Below are positions 38,239-48,338 of a DNA stretch of 64,000 nucleotides, piece by piece; the stretch's first letter is position 1; each line of letters starts with the position of its first letter. The DNA comes from CAWBRT01 sp963696525 (GTDB lineage Bacteria; Acidobacteriota; Terriglobia; Terriglobales; Acidobacteriaceae). A program made the position numbers and the translations under genes. The DNA is taken from assembly GCA_963696525.1 (NCBI GenBank), contig CAVOKO010000009.1:1302001-1366000 (forward strand). The letters run 5' to 3'. The notes beneath the pieces were generated by a model. The model did no database searches. It worked only from the letters and a program-made list of their open reading frames with translations, and was not told the origin of the DNA.

Positions 38239-38652
38239 CTACTTCCGGTCGCCTAATCCCCGGCGCCAAACCCGCACCGGCTCGTCGGAGGTATTACGGA
38301 AAAGAACATTGTAATTTCCAGGGGAAAGGTTCTCTGCGAAAGAGCCGTTTCCGACCACCCCGCCGGCGTAATGTATGTAATCGATGCTCGGTCTTGTGGG
38401 CTCGCTTCCTGCATGGGCGCGATCATCCTGTTCGCGCGTCATGAAATAATAGTCGATGCTCTTGCCACCTTCAATGCGGTATTCGACCGTGATAATGGCG
38501 GAATAGTTCAGAATAAAGTGCGTATCCCAAGCTTTGTGGGGCGGGATGGTCGCCTCGTCTGCGGGAAAGGCAACTTCACTGGCTACCGCTGAGCCCATCG
38601 CCAGCAGCACCACAACCAGCGCAACGCACGAAATGCGGCCCATTCGAATCAC
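38239..38652 (-). CDS. Exported small beta-sandwich protein, unknown function
   Basis: 137 aa from a GTG at 38652 with GGAGGAG ideally placed upstream; an internal ATG at 38643 is possible. Signal peptide (CVALVVVLLAMGSAVA) and a mature domain with alternating beta pattern (HFILNYSAIITVEYRIEGG; NGSFAENLSPGNYNVLFRNT). The end, GNYNVLFRNTSDEPVRV, recalls GOLD/emp24-type or pre-peptidase C-terminal sandwich folds, but that is only a resemblance. No neighbours with an informative role. Confidence 0.72.
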   Translation of the reverse strand: MIRMGRISCVALVVVLLAMGSAVASEVAFPADEATIPPHKAWDTHFILNYSAIITVEYRIEGGKSIDYYFMTREQDDRAHAGSEPTRPSIDYIHYAGGVVGNGSFAENLSPGNYNVLFRNTSDEPVRVWRRGLGDRK

Positions 38653-38828
38653 TGTTTTCTCCTCCGTGACCCAGCCACGTTCCGATGGCAAGCCATCTGT
38701 TTAAGCTCTAATAGGCATGCATTCTACTGCTCGTGAGCGGTTTCGCAAGCAAAAAGTGCATCTGAACGAAACGAAACATAGGAGTGCTGCCTGCTGGCAA
38801 GGAGAAAATTCAGGTCGCCTTACGGCTC

Positions 38829-40548
38829 CTACTCGACGGCGAATCGCGCCGACGGGTTGATGGACTGTTTGGCGACGTTGTCATCGATTTTGACCTGGAA
38901 GCGATACAGTCCGGGGTCGATTTTGTTGAGCGTCATAGACTTCTGCAGGGTTAGCTGCTCGCCCACGTTGCCGCTCATATCTTCCGTCTTTTCCACGGTG
39001 TGCAAAACGGACTGGTTGGTCTGCGCGTTGATGATGTCGTAGGCGATGGTGGCCGAGGGCTTTTTTGTCTTGTCGTCGATCGCCAGGTTATAGACCTGCA
39101 TCCAGAGATTCAGCCGCTGGTCGCGCTTGAAGCTGGCCGGCTTGCCATCGGAGGAATCGACGCGGGGCGAACCTTGGTATTGCCGATCACGAAACGGCCG
39201 GCGCCCACGCTCTTGGTATCCACCTTCTCCATCAAATCGGCCAGAATCAGCGAGGAGGATGCCAGCTTGTCCTCGGCGTACTCCGGCACCAGCAGCCCTT
39301 TGCTCCAACTTCCCTTGCGGTCGCCATTGACGTCTTTCACGATAACGTCGAGCCGGTAGCGCCCCGGACGCAAGGTAACCGCCTGCCAGTAGACGGAAAC
39401 ATGTTCGAGGGTTTTCGGCAGCAGTTCGGACGGCACGTCCACCGCAACCGTGTCTTCGAAAGTCTTCGCCACGCGTCCGGTCAGGGTGGTAAGCCTGCCA
39501 AAAATGTTTACACTGCCGCGCTGGATGCCTTCCTTGCCGACAAAGGTGATGTCCTTGTTCTTGAACTGGATGGTGATCGGGGTCAGCACCGTGTCGCCGG
39601 TGATGCGGGCGAAATCGACGCGCACGTCAAAGGGCACGAGGTTATACGCGATGCGGTGAGTAACGTCGGACTGCAAATCCTGGAACTTGACCGGAGGCGG
39701 CGCATTCAGCTTGGCCAAACGCTCGAGTTTGTCGAACTGACTGCTCGACTGATTGGCGCCCATCGGATTCGACGAATTCAGAGGGTTGGTTAAGCGGTCG
39801 ACCTTGCTGGCCAAGCCCATTTGTTCGTACATGGTGAGTCCGGCATTCGGCGTGTGCAGCAGGGCATCCTTCTCGTTGGGATCGACCGAGATGTGGTAAT
39901 CGTTACACATGCAGCGAGTCCACAAACTCGATGGTGACTTCCTGGCCGACGCCTTCCAGGTAACGATAGCGCCAGCGCTCGAAGGGATAAGTCGAGGTGG
40001 AACCGCCGCCTTCCGAGATGTCGCGCTGATAATTCCCGCCCGCAGGGTGAGCATCGATCTCGTCCGGCGGGACCCCAGACAATGTAAATGCGGCCGCGAT
40101 CGGTCCGCCAACCCGGGATTCCGGCGGCGAAGTGCTCGTTGGCATAAGCAATGCGGCGGTAATGCTCTTCCTTGTACTCGTTTTCCTGGCTGTCAGGCGT
40201 GGGATTGCGGCGCTGCCAGAATTGCTCGATGAACTGGTCGCGCTCTTCGTCGGTTGCCAGTTGCTTGAAAGCGGCCTCCTCCCCGGGAGTGATGATCCAG
40301 CGGACATCTTCGTTGAGCCATCTCTTGTAAGGCCCCTGCAATTCCTTCAGCCGTTGGCGCTGCGCTTCCTTGGCCTTTTTGGCGGCGTCTTTGTCGCTCT
40401 GCTTCGAGTTGGCGCTGCCAGGAGCGGCGGTGTCAGGCGGAGTTGCGGCTGGCTCGGATTTTGTCTCCTGCGCCCAGGCGGAAGCCATCAGAATGCAGGA
40501 CAGAAGCATTGGAAACAGCCATCGGAAACCAAAACACCGTGTATACAC
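38829..40548 (-). CDS. GWxTD-domain exported protein, three frameshifts
   Basis: Periplasmic protein of 572 aa after correction. A GTG at 40548 with AGGAG opens a signal peptide (LFPMLLSCILMASAWAQ), then a Lys/Ala-rich linker. The GWxTD domain is clear: RWIITPGEEAAFKQL, QFWQRRNPTP and GIPGWRTDRGRIYIVWGPPDEI. Three indels break it: an extra G at 40069-40071, one extra base near 39908-39914, and a missing G in GGGG at 39164-39167. The corrected total divides by three exactly. The C-terminal half is beta-rich (RYRLDVIVKDVNGDRKG; LYRFQVKIDD). GWxTD proteins are typical of Acidobacteria and their function is not established. Confidence 0.88.
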
Positions 40549-40590
40549 GCCAACTCCTGGGGATAAAAGCTATTGCGATTCTATGGCTTC

Positions 40591-40639
40591 GGCATAGGTG
40601 CAAGCAACCGCCGGCTCAGTTTCCGAATAGGCGCAAGCA
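40591..40639. repeat. Imperfect direct repeat upstream of ABC ATPase
   Basis: GGCATAGGTGCAAGCA (40591-40606) and GAATAGGCGCAAGCA (40625-40639), 34 bases apart, in the gap between the divergent GWxTD and ABC genes. The spacing of about three helical turns would suit a regulator site, but this is speculative. Confidence 0.3.
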
Positions 40640-40714
40640 GTCGGGAAGCTATCCCCCTAGCTTCGCTAGAACGGGGCGCTAGCGGCTTTGCCCGCAGCGG
40701 TGAGGACCGCAACG

Positions 40715-40743
40715 GCTTCACGGGTATGCTCCGCAGGTATAAT
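40715..40743 (+). promoter_or_regulatory. Candidate promoter of the ABC ATPase gene
   Basis: TATAAT at 40738-40743 with a weak -35 (GCTTCA, 40715-40720) 17 bases upstream; about 100 bases before the chosen ATG. Confidence 0.3.
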
Positions 40744-40844
40744 GAGCATACGGAGAAAACTGTCTTGGCACCGTAAACGCCAGCCTGCGATGTTCCCGGC
40801 AGAGGCGATTGCCTGCATCGCCGGGATGGAGGGGAGATTTCAAG

Positions 40845-41615
40845 ATGGCAACTGAAGTTGCCGGCATGACGGAATCGCGGAATATCCCTCCGGATTCGTC
40901 CATGATTTGCACTCAGGAGCTGTGGAAGACCTACGACATGGGCTCGGAGCAGCAGGTGCACGCACTGCGCGGCGTGAACCTCTCCATCCAGCACAACGAG
41001 TACGTTGCCATCATGGGCCCTTCCGGTTCCGGCAAGTCGACGCTGATGAACCTGATCGGGTGTCTCGATACGCCCACCCAGGGCCGCTACTGGCTGAACG
41101 GACAACTGGTGAGCGAACTGAACGACGATGAACTGGCCCGCATCCGCAACAAAGAAATCGGATTCGTCTTTCAGACCTTCAACCTGCTGGCGCGAGCTAC
41201 CGCCTTGCACAACGTGGAACTGCCCTTGATTTACGCTGGCATCTCCGCCAGTCAGCGCCTCGAACGCGCTCGTGAAGCGCTGACCCAGGTTGGCATGGGA
41301 CACCGCACGCATCACAAGCCGAGTGAACTCTCCGGCGGCCAGAGGCAACGCGTTGCCATCGCGCGGGCACTGGTGAACTCGCCCTCGATCCTGCTTGCCG
41401 ACGAACCGACGGGAAACCTGGATTCGCAGACCGGAAACGAAATCATGGCATTGTTCGACGACCTGCATCAGCGCGGCAATACCATTGTCCTGGTCACGCA
41501 CGAGCACGACATCGCCGAGTACGCGCACCGCACCATCCACCTCAAGGACGGTCTCATCGCCGGCGATTCGCCAACCGCCCGCGGGCGCGGCTCCTGGGAC
41601 CAGCTTGCCCATTGA
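40845..41615 (+). CDS. ABC transporter ATP-binding protein, MacB/LolD type, no permease nearby
   Basis: 256 aa from the ATG at 40845 (GAGGGGAGA upstream). Walker A GPSGSGKST near residues 58-66, Q-loop FVFQTFNLLA, signature LSGGQRQRVAIARAL, Walker B ILLADEPTGNLDS, H-loop VLVTHEHDIAEYA. TYDMGSEQQVHALRGVNLSI is the usual opening of the MacB/LolD/FtsE-like group that powers lipoprotein sorting or peptide/macrolide export. Such genes normally sit next to a MacB-type permease; here the next gene is an unrelated exported protein, so the partner must be elsewhere. Confidence 0.93.
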   Translation: MATEVAGMTESRNIPPDSSMICTQELWKTYDMGSEQQVHALRGVNLSIQHNEYVAIMGPSGSGKSTLMNLIGCLDTPTQGRYWLNGQLVSELNDDELARIRNKEIGFVFQTFNLLARATALHNVELPLIYAGISASQRLERAREALTQVGMGHRTHHKPSELSGGQRQRVAIARALVNSPSILLADEPTGNLDSQTGNEIMALFDDLHQRGNTIVLVTHEHDIAEYAHRTIHLKDGLIAGDSPTARGRGSWDQLAH

Positions 41616-41763
41616 GAAACGGCGAAACGGCTTCGAGAGCGAAAGAGTCATGCCCTATCACTTCAACCAACGCCAGACAGCGTTTGCAGGGATTCCCGGA
41701 CGGGTGCAGGTTATGGTTCACTCTGGCCCGCTTTCGGTGTACTCTTTTGCCGGGGAGTCTGCC

Positions 41764-42318
41764 ATGCGTCGCGTCTTGCTGTGCTGTCTGATTTTGACCT
41801 TTTCGCTGCCGCTTGCGGCGCTGTTGAATCCGAAGATGCGTAGTTTTGAACAGATGACTGTCGAGCAACGGCAACTGGTTTCCACCTATTGCCGCCTAGA
41901 CTTCCAGGGCGCTCGCCTCAGCCCCGAGGGTTGGGAGCACATGAGGAATCTGTCGACGTTCCGCGAGAACCCGGATTTCACCTCGATCTTCATCGTGTCG
42001 CGATACCAGCTCATCGAGACCACTGTCCCGGGCTACGAGTTTAGCGTGGCCTACGTGGTGATCGGAAGATATGAAGAAGGGGCAGGTTACATGCCGATGC
42101 CGTCGGTAAAAAATGTGACCTTCGAAACCCGCGACCAGAGTGGCGAACTGCGAATCATTCGCATCGCCCCCCCGACTCCGTTCGTCTCACGCAAGGCGGC
42201 CATCGAGTGGCTGAAGGTTAAGCTCGCCAAGCAGAAAGAAGCGTCTGGCCGGGCACAGATCGAAGCCGCAATCCAGGCGCTCGAAACTCAGACCACGGGT
42301 GCCCCGGCGTCCAAGTAA
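41764..42318 (+). CDS. Exported hypothetical protein
   Basis: 184 aa from an ATG with GGGGAG upstream; the longer open frame before it overlaps the ABC gene and is not coding. Signal peptide (RRVLLCCLILTFSLPLAALL). The mature part has mixed alpha/beta character (MTVEQRQLVSTYCRLDFQGA; FSVAYVVIGRYEEGAGY; SVKNVTFETRDQSGELRIIR) and a helical Gln/Ala-rich tail. Family not recognised. About 150 bp downstream of the ATPase and possibly co-transcribed. Confidence 0.72.
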   Translation: MRRVLLCCLILTFSLPLAALLNPKMRSFEQMTVEQRQLVSTYCRLDFQGARLSPEGWEHMRNLSTFRENPDFTSIFIVSRYQLIETTVPGYEFSVAYVVIGRYEEGAGYMPMPSVKNVTFETRDQSGELRIIRIAPPTPFVSRKAAIEWLKVKLAKQKEASGRAQIEAAIQALETQTTGAPASK

Positions 42319-42443
42319 AAGACGCCCCTCCGACCCTGGGAACATGCACGCTCGCGTGGATGGATCGAGGACCGAGGATTGCGAAAGCGCACCCTGAGCC
42401 ATCGGATGAATGGGGAATTTACGGCAAATTTGCTGAAACTGCT

Positions 42444-43721
42444 CTATCGCATGGAGCCGGACGCGTAGCCGTTGCTGCGCACCGACGTGACGTTGGCGAA
42501 GTAGTTGTGGTCGTAAAGATTGCGGTAGAACTTGCCGGCAAGCTCGGCGGCCTTGGGGCCAAAGGTCGAACGCCCGCCTTCGAGGAAAAACACTACAACA
42601 ATGCGTCCGTATTGAGTATTCGCATAGGAGGCGAACCAGCCGAAGCGGGTGCCATCCTTGGAACAGGTTCCGGTCTTGCCCAGGACCTGCGCTGCGGTAA
42701 AGTTTTCGTGCACGCTCTTGGCGGTACCGTACTCGACGGCGCCGGCCATCCCCGGGCTTACCTCGGGAATCAGCGGGGCGATGTTCAAGTAGCGTTTTAC
42801 TCTTGGCTGGAAGTTGGCGATGTCCTCGGGCGAGATCGGGTGCTGCAAATAGTAGAGCGTTCCGCCGTTGGCGATCGACGAAATCAGAGCGCCAAGCTGA
42901 AGCGGGGTCAGGTAGATACTTTCGCCGAAGGAACACATTTTTCCCACGCCGCCCAGCTTCGCCGAAAGTTCTTCGCTGGGGAAGGTTCCCAGATGTTCAC
43001 CCGGAATGTTCCATCCCGCCAGTTCGCCAAGTCCAAACTGGTGCGCGTAGTGGCTTACCTTTTCAAACCCCAGACGCCGGCCCACGGCCTCGAAGTAAGC
43101 GTTGTTGGAGTGCGCCAAGGCATTGGTCAGGTTGATTTCCCAGCCGCCGCCAAGCGCGACGGGAGTCTCCTTCTTGACGATGTTCTCGTTGAGCGCGGCC
43201 AGGGCGACAGCGACCTTGAAGGTCGAACACGGCTGCGCGCCTTCTGAGAGCGCCAGTTTCTGGTTGACCATCGCCAAGATGCGGCCGCTTTCCGGATCGA
43301 TGGCGACGACCGTGCCATTCATATTCCCCAGGGCATTGATCGCGGCGGTGCGCACAATCGGGTCTTCTCCGCCGGTCAGGTCGCCCAACCATTGGCCATC
43401 GGCGAAAGAACTGGTGTGGAAGCGCTCAGCGTAACGCCGCTGAGAAGCGCGCGCCACCGTGCGCCGCGTTGCCGCAGTGCGCGTGGTTGTCGTGGTGCGC
43501 TGCGTTACCGTCGTGCGTTGCGTCGCCGGAGGCAGGGCCACACTGCGGCTGTGGCGCGCGCGGCTGATGTGCTTTTGGGCACTGGCGTTTTCAGCGATCT
43601 TCTGTTTTTGCGTGCGTGAATATTTGTGGGAAGAAACAGTCGCGGCAAAACAGGTGGCGCAGAAAAGAAGCGCCAACAGAGACAACATCCCGGCCTTCAC
43701 AATACGGCGAAACCCAAACAT
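42444..43721 (-). CDS. Penicillin-binding transpeptidase-domain protein
   Basis: 425 aa exported or membrane-anchored acyl-serine transpeptidase. Hydrophobic N-terminus (AGMLSLLALLFCATCFA), then a Thr/Arg-rich low-complexity stretch at about residues 65-92. The transpeptidase domain follows with Ser166-x-x-Lys in CSTFK, SNN in AHSNNAYFEA, and KTG at residues 349-351 (LGKTGTCSKDGTRFGWFASY). It lacks a glycosyltransferase domain and the usual PBP dimerisation domain, so it is a short class B-like PBP or a class D beta-lactamase-like protein. It lies upstream of, and on the same strand as, no other wall gene, but about 600 bp from ftsZ. Confidence 0.9.
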   Translation of the reverse strand: MFGFRRIVKAGMLSLLALLFCATCFAATVSSHKYSRTQKQKIAENASAQKHISRARHSRSVALPPATQRTTVTQRTTTTTRTAATRRTVARASQRRYAERFHTSSFADGQWLGDLTGGEDPIVRTAAINALGNMNGTVVAIDPESGRILAMVNQKLALSEGAQPCSTFKVAVALAALNENIVKKETPVALGGGWEINLTNALAHSNNAYFEAVGRRLGFEKVSHYAHQFGLGELAGWNIPGEHLGTFPSEELSAKLGGVGKMCSFGESIYLTPLQLGALISSIANGGTLYYLQHPISPEDIANFQPRVKRYLNIAPLIPEVSPGMAGAVEYGTAKSVHENFTAAQVLGKTGTCSKDGTRFGWFASYANTQYGRIVVVFFLEGGRSTFGPKAAELAGKFYRNLYDHNYFANVTSVRSNGYASGSMR

Positions 43722-44342
43722 GGATAAGACCCACCCAACTTATGAAAACTGCACGGCCCGACTGCCAACGGCGCAACTGCGGTGCGCCTGAAGACTAAAG
43801 CCGAGGCCTCGCGTACCCAACCCGAGACAGGAAAACCAGAGTACCTCTTTACAAACCCAAAACTAAAGCATGAAGTTGCCGCGGTAAATCGGCTACTCAC
43901 CTTATAGAAAACAGAGAGGCACCGGCGGGGCGCCGGCCCCGCATCTACTCTCATCTCATTGGTAGCACGGAATGGAAATGAGGCCGTTATCAATGTTGAG
44001 TCGTCGAGAAACGAAAGGACTAGTTACCGGAAAGTTTTTCCCTGCCCCAAAACAGGAAAACGCGGCGCCCAAAGGGATAAGTTTGTGCTTGCAAACGAGC
44101 CATGTCCCCACGGAAGTGCGGCTGAGGCTGCCTCTACGCCGCGAGCGATGGACGGATGCCAGCTTGCAAGGTTAACTGGGCATCGATTTCAATGTTTATC
44201 AGTCAATCAAGAACAACTGAAATGTTGCCGAGGTCCCCGGCACGCGCCATAGTTGCGAGTGGTGGGCAGACGCATGCGAAGCTGCCCGGCGGCCGGGCTT
44301 CGGGCTTTGCGAGATCCGCGGCGAGAGCCCCCGTGGGGTAAT
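43722..44342. other. Gene-free interval between ftsZ end and PBP start
   Basis: About 620 bp without a supported gene. It includes a GC-rich hairpin around 43919-43940 (GGCACCGGCGGGGCGCCGGCC) reduced to core GGCGCC pairing, an AT-richer segment (44180-44225), and GCCCGGCGGCCGGGC at about 44284-44298 near the ftsZ stop, a possible transcript-end hairpin without a T-run. Confidence 0.4.
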
Positions 44343-45647
44343 TCAGAGGCTCTCGTTTCGCTTGCGCAGAAATGCCGGAACATCGAGGTCGTCCGGCTCG
44401 AATTCGCCTTTCAGACCGCGCGTCACCGATTCGATGGAAGCGCTTTCCCGCACCGGCGTTGGCGATTGCCAGGTACGCGTCACCGGTTCTTCTACCAGCT
44501 CGGACGGCGGCGGCGGGGGTTCGGGTTCAGCTTGGGATGGAGGCTCGGGCTCGGACAGCGGCGCCGGTTGGACGTCAGAGTCATAGTGGATGGGCGGCGG
44601 GGCTGGCTCAAAATACGGTTGCGGCACGACTACGGCCGCTGCAGAGTGTTCGCGCCTGCGAATCTGGTCCGCCTTGAAGCCGGTGGCGATCACCGTAATT
44701 TTGACCTCGTCCTTCATCTTCTCGTCGAGCACGGCGCCGAAAATAATGTTGGCGTCCTCGTGGGCCGCACTCTGGATGATGGTGGAAGCCTCGTTGACTT
44801 CGGCAAGCTTGAGCGAACTCGATCCGGTGATATTGATCAGGATGCCGCGGGCGCCGTCGATAGCCCCCGCCTCGAGCAGCGGCGAAGCGATGGCGCGCTG
44901 TGCCGCCTCCATGGTGCGGCGGTCGCCTTTGGCGGTCGCCGTGCCCATAACGGCGTAGCCCATGCCGGCCATGATGGCTTTCACGTCGGCAAAATCGCGG
45001 TTGATGATACCGGGGATGGTGATGATGTCGGAAATGCCCTGAACGCCCTGGCGCAGAATGTCGTCGGCAATGCGAAACGATTCGAAGAAGCCGGCGTCCT
45101 GTGCCACCGCCAGCAGCTTCTCGTTGGGAATGACGATCACCGTATCCACCGAATCGATCAGCTCGGCAAGACCGCGCTCGGCCTGCTGCATGCGGCGCTT
45201 GCCTTCAAAGGCAAAGGGCTTGGTCACCACCGCGACCGTCAGCGCGCCCATTTCGCTGGCCAGAGAGGCGATGATCGGGGCCGCTCCGGTTCCGGTGCCG
45301 CCGCCCAGTCCGGTGGTGACGAAAACCATGTCGGCGCCTTCCAGCGCTTCGATGATTTTGTCGGCGTCTTCCAGGGCGGCTTTGCGGCCGATTTCGGGAT
45401 TGGAGCCGGCTCCGAGCCCATTGGTCAGCTTGACGCCCAGTTGAATCTTAATGGGGGCGCGCGAAAGCTGAAGCGCTTGCATGTCGGTGTTCGCAACCAG
45501 GAACTCCACGCCCTCCAGGGCCGCGTCGATCATGCGGTTGACGGCATTGCCGCCGCCGCCGCCGACGCCGATCACCTTGATCTTTGCGTTGTTGCGTGGA
45601 TCTTCGTTGAACTGGATTCGAATATCCTTATTCTCGATTGTTTCCAT
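44343..45647 (-). CDS. ftsZ: Cell division protein FtsZ
   Basis: Tubulin-like GTPase forming the Z-ring, 434 aa from the ATG at 45647 (GGGAAG six bases upstream). GTP-binding motifs GVGGGGGNAVNRMI and GGGTGTGAAPIIA; T7 region NRDFADVKAIM. A Pro/Glu-rich linker (about residues 320-400) leads to the conserved tail DDLDVPAFLRKRNESL, which binds FtsA. Last gene of murC-ftsQ-ftsA-ftsZ on the minus strand; 54 bases after ftsA. Confidence 0.98.
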   Translation of the reverse strand: METIENKDIRIQFNEDPRNNAKIKVIGVGGGGGNAVNRMIDAALEGVEFLVANTDMQALQLSRAPIKIQLGVKLTNGLGAGSNPEIGRKAALEDADKIIEALEGADMVFVTTGLGGGTGTGAAPIIASLASEMGALTVAVVTKPFAFEGKRRMQQAERGLAELIDSVDTVIVIPNEKLLAVAQDAGFFESFRIADDILRQGVQGISDIITIPGIINRDFADVKAIMAGMGYAVMGTATAKGDRRTMEAAQRAIASPLLEAGAIDGARGILINITGSSSLKLAEVNEASTIIQSAAHEDANIIFGAVLDEKMKDEVKITVIATGFKADQIRRREHSAAAVVVPQPYFEPAPPPIHYDSDVQPAPLSEPEPPSQAEPEPPPPPSELVEEPVTRTWQSPTPVRESASIESVTRGLKGEFEPDDLDVPAFLRKRNESL

Positions 45648-45701
45648 CGACGGCTTCCCTTTTCCTTTGGCTTGGCGACTGCCCAACGGCAGCCGGTTTT
45701 T

Positions 45702-46929
45702 CTAGAACCCGAAATTCGAACGAGCGAACAACGAACGCAAGCGCCTTCCCAGCCCGTGTTCCTCGCGCACTTTGAGCACCTGGGCACGATGCGCGTAAAA
45801 AACCATTCCAATGACAGTGGCAAACTCCGGTTCGCCGAGCAATGCCGGCAGCTTTGCCATCGGGATGGGCAAGCCGATGCGGGCCGGACAGCGCAGAATG
45901 TCCTCCGCGGTCTCGATCAGCCCCGGCAGACGCGCGCCGCCGCCGGTGAGCACCACGCCCGAACCCAGCATTTCAACCACCCCTGCCTGGCGCAGGTTAT
46001 CGCGCAACATGTAGATCAGCTCGCGGGCGCGTGGCTCCAGCACCTCCCCGAGAAAACGCTGCGGCACCAGCCGCGAGGGGCGATCGCCCACCGATGGAAC
46101 CTCGATCTCCGTGCTTTCCGGAATGGAGGTCACAATGGCGCAGCCGAACTGGCGTTTGATTTTTTCCGCGTCCGCCAAGGGGCGTGCGCAACCCCACGGC
46201 TACATCGTTGGTGAAGTGATCTCCGCCAATTGGAATCACGGCGGTGTGAACGACGACTCCCTCGTGAAAGACGATGACATCGGCCGAACCGGCCCCAATG
46301 TCGCAGATGCAGATGCCCAGTTCGCGTTCGTCGGTGCGCAACACGGCATCGGAACATGCCAGCACTTCGTAGACCGTGTCGTCCACGCGGATGCCAGCGC
46401 GATTCATCACGGTGACGATGTTTTGAACAGCGCTGGTGGCGGCGGTGATCACATGTACGCGGACCTCGAGTTGACGGCCCAGCATTCCCGCCGGATCGCG
46501 CAAGCCTTCCTGCTGATCGAGAATGAAATCCTGAGGCAAAAGGTGCAGGATGTGGCGATCTTCGGGCAGTGGAAAGCTCCGCGCCTTGTCGACCGCCTGA
46601 CGGATATCTTCGCGGGAAACCTCGCGCGCCTCCACCCCAAGCGCAATGCCGCCCTGGCTGTTAGCGGCGCGGATATGCGGTCCGGCAACCCCTACGACCG
46701 CGCGCTCGATCGGCGCCTCGGCCGCCAACTCAGCCTCGTCCATCGCCTTCTTCACGCTATCGGCGGACTTATCGAGATCGACGATGATCCCCTTGCGCGA
46801 GCCGCGCGAAGCGACAATTCCGTGTCCGCGATAGCGCAGGCCGGCGTCGGTGATCTCGACGACCAGCGCCACCGTCTTGGCGGTGCCGATGTCGACGACG
46901 GTCAGGATGTTCTCGTTCTGCTTCCCCAT
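45702..46929 (-). CDS. ftsA: Cell division protein FtsA, one frameshift
   Basis: Actin-like membrane tether for FtsZ. The start MGKQNENILTVVDIGTAKT at 46929. SHS2-domain region and actin-fold motifs: GICICDIGAGSADVIVF, IPIGGDHFTNDVAVGL, and GVVLTGGGARLPGL in the second half. The frame breaks at 46177-46178, where the top strand reads CCAAGGGG; removing one A gives GLRTPLADAEKIKRQFGCA and 408 residues. Because FtsA is normally needed for growth and both halves are otherwise perfect, a sequence error is far likelier than a pseudogene. It starts 4 bases after the ftsQ stop. Confidence 0.95.
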
Positions 46930-46933
46930 AAGC

Positions 46934-47994
46934 CTAATGCTGACCTTTGCGGCGTTGACCATTGGCGCTTGCCGGGCCGGCGGCAATCGGCTTGGGCCCC
47001 GGCTGCGCGGCTGGTTCGATGGCGGGCGGTCGTAGCAGGCGACCCCGGATTGAGAATCACCTGACGCTCAAACCGTAGATCCACCGAGTGCAGCCGCTGG
47101 AACTGCTGCCGCCACTCCTGAATGTGCGCCTTGTAAAGACTGAAGCGCTCCAGGTAGCTGCTGGAGCCGAGGTGAATCAACAGCGCGCCTTGCTGATCGG
47201 CGACGGTGACCTTGACATCTTCGGGGTCCGACAAATCCACTTCATCCAATTCACGCGAGTAATTCGCGCCGGTCGAATCCAACTGGCGGACAAGTTCGAG
47301 GTAGGTCTTCATCCGCACCGCGCGGGTCGAAAGCGGATCGGATTCGGCGTTGCCCACGATGACCGGGAACGAATAGGTGCCGCCCAGAGGCATCTCCATG
47401 GTTACGCCGTTCAGCGTCGATCAGGGCAATGCGATCGCCGACTTTGGCAAAGGCGATTGGCGTGCGCTCGCGCAGCGCTATCCGCAGACGGTTCGGCAGA
47501 AGCCGCATCACCATGGCCGATTCGACCCAGGGAATCTTTTCCAGTTGGCGCTTGCGCTCGTCGAGCGGGATGAAAAAAACGTTGCGGCCGATATCGGCGC
47601 CCATCACTTGCAGCACTTGCGCGCGGGTTGTATTTCCGGCTCCGATAATCTCGATGGAATCGCTCGAATCCAGCCGGAAGCGCGCCGAATTCTTGCCGTA
47701 ACGGTAGACCACCGCGGCGGCCACGGCGGCGGCGAAGGCGATGGCCAGAATCAGCAAAATCGCGCGCAGGCGATTCGCCGTGCCTCTCTGGAAAGGGCCG
47801 CGCCGCACCGGAACGCGCTTCTGCCCGCGCAGGAACGGCGATTGCTCAACCGCGTCGAGGTCGACAATCCTGTCCTCCAACGCCGAGGATTCGGCCTCGC
47901 CGGGAACGTAGCCCTCCGCGTCCTTGTGGCGGACACCAACTCCGCGAAAGGAGTCCTCATCCTCGGGCGTGAATGAACCTTGACTGCGAACCAT
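46934..47994 (-). CDS. ftsQ: Cell division protein FtsQ, two frameshifts
   Basis: Bitopic divisome protein. Charged cytoplasmic N-terminus, one helix (LRAILLILAIAFAAAVAAAVVY), then the POTRA domain (IEIIGAGNTTRAQVLQVMG; IPLDERKRQLEKIPWVESA) and the beta domain (MPLGGTYSFPVIVG; VDLRFERQVILNPGS). Two one-base deletions restore the frame: near 47408-47411, giving LIDAEGVTMEMPLGG, and in GG at 47038-47039, giving a Pro/Ala-rich tail ending ANGQRRKGQH. Corrected length is 352 residues, with a TAG four bases before ftsA. Divisome genes are essential, so sequence error is the best explanation. Confidence 0.92.
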
Positions 47995-48157
47995 GGAAAT
48001 GCGGTGGGCTCCCCCCGTGAACGGGGCGCCAGCTCACTATAACTGCTTTTTTCGCGGAAAAGGATAGGGGAAATCGCCGAGGGAATCGTCCGGGGTACGG
48101 GTCGAAAACGGGCCATGAGGGAATTCGCTTTAGCAGCAATTCCCGGATTGGTGTGGT

Positions 48158-48338
48158 CGAAATTTCCGAAGGAAATGTCATGGCTACCGTAGCGAAGCGG
48201 AGGATCGGGGTCCCCGGTGAGGCTCGGCCCGCTGGGGTGATTGTGGAGCCACCCTTTGTTTTCGGCAGCAGAAACAAAAGGTGGCTCGACTTCGCTGCCA
48301 TGACAGTCTGGTAGATTGGGATATACCAATTAGGAATT
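48158..48338. repeat. Dispersed repeat family 3, copy 1, with family 2 insert
   Basis: In the murC-ftsQ gap. It is an inverted copy of 57467-57623. It contains a long hairpin, GAGCCACC (48246-48253) to GGTGGCTC (48280-48287), and, unlike the other copy, a 27-base block at 48206-48232 starting CGGGGTCCCC. It is bracketed by near-identical GAATTCGCTTTAGCAG (48121-48136) and GAATTCGCTTAGCAG (48334-48348). Confidence 0.85.

Noticed and set aside
45997..46178. ftsA read as a real pseudogene or split gene
   Set aside because: A single extra A in a dinucleotide run explains it, and many other conserved genes here show the same error type.
44253..46214. 653-codon open frame on the plus strand
   Set aside because: Antisense to ftsZ and ftsA, with His/Arg-rich shadow composition and no ribosome site.
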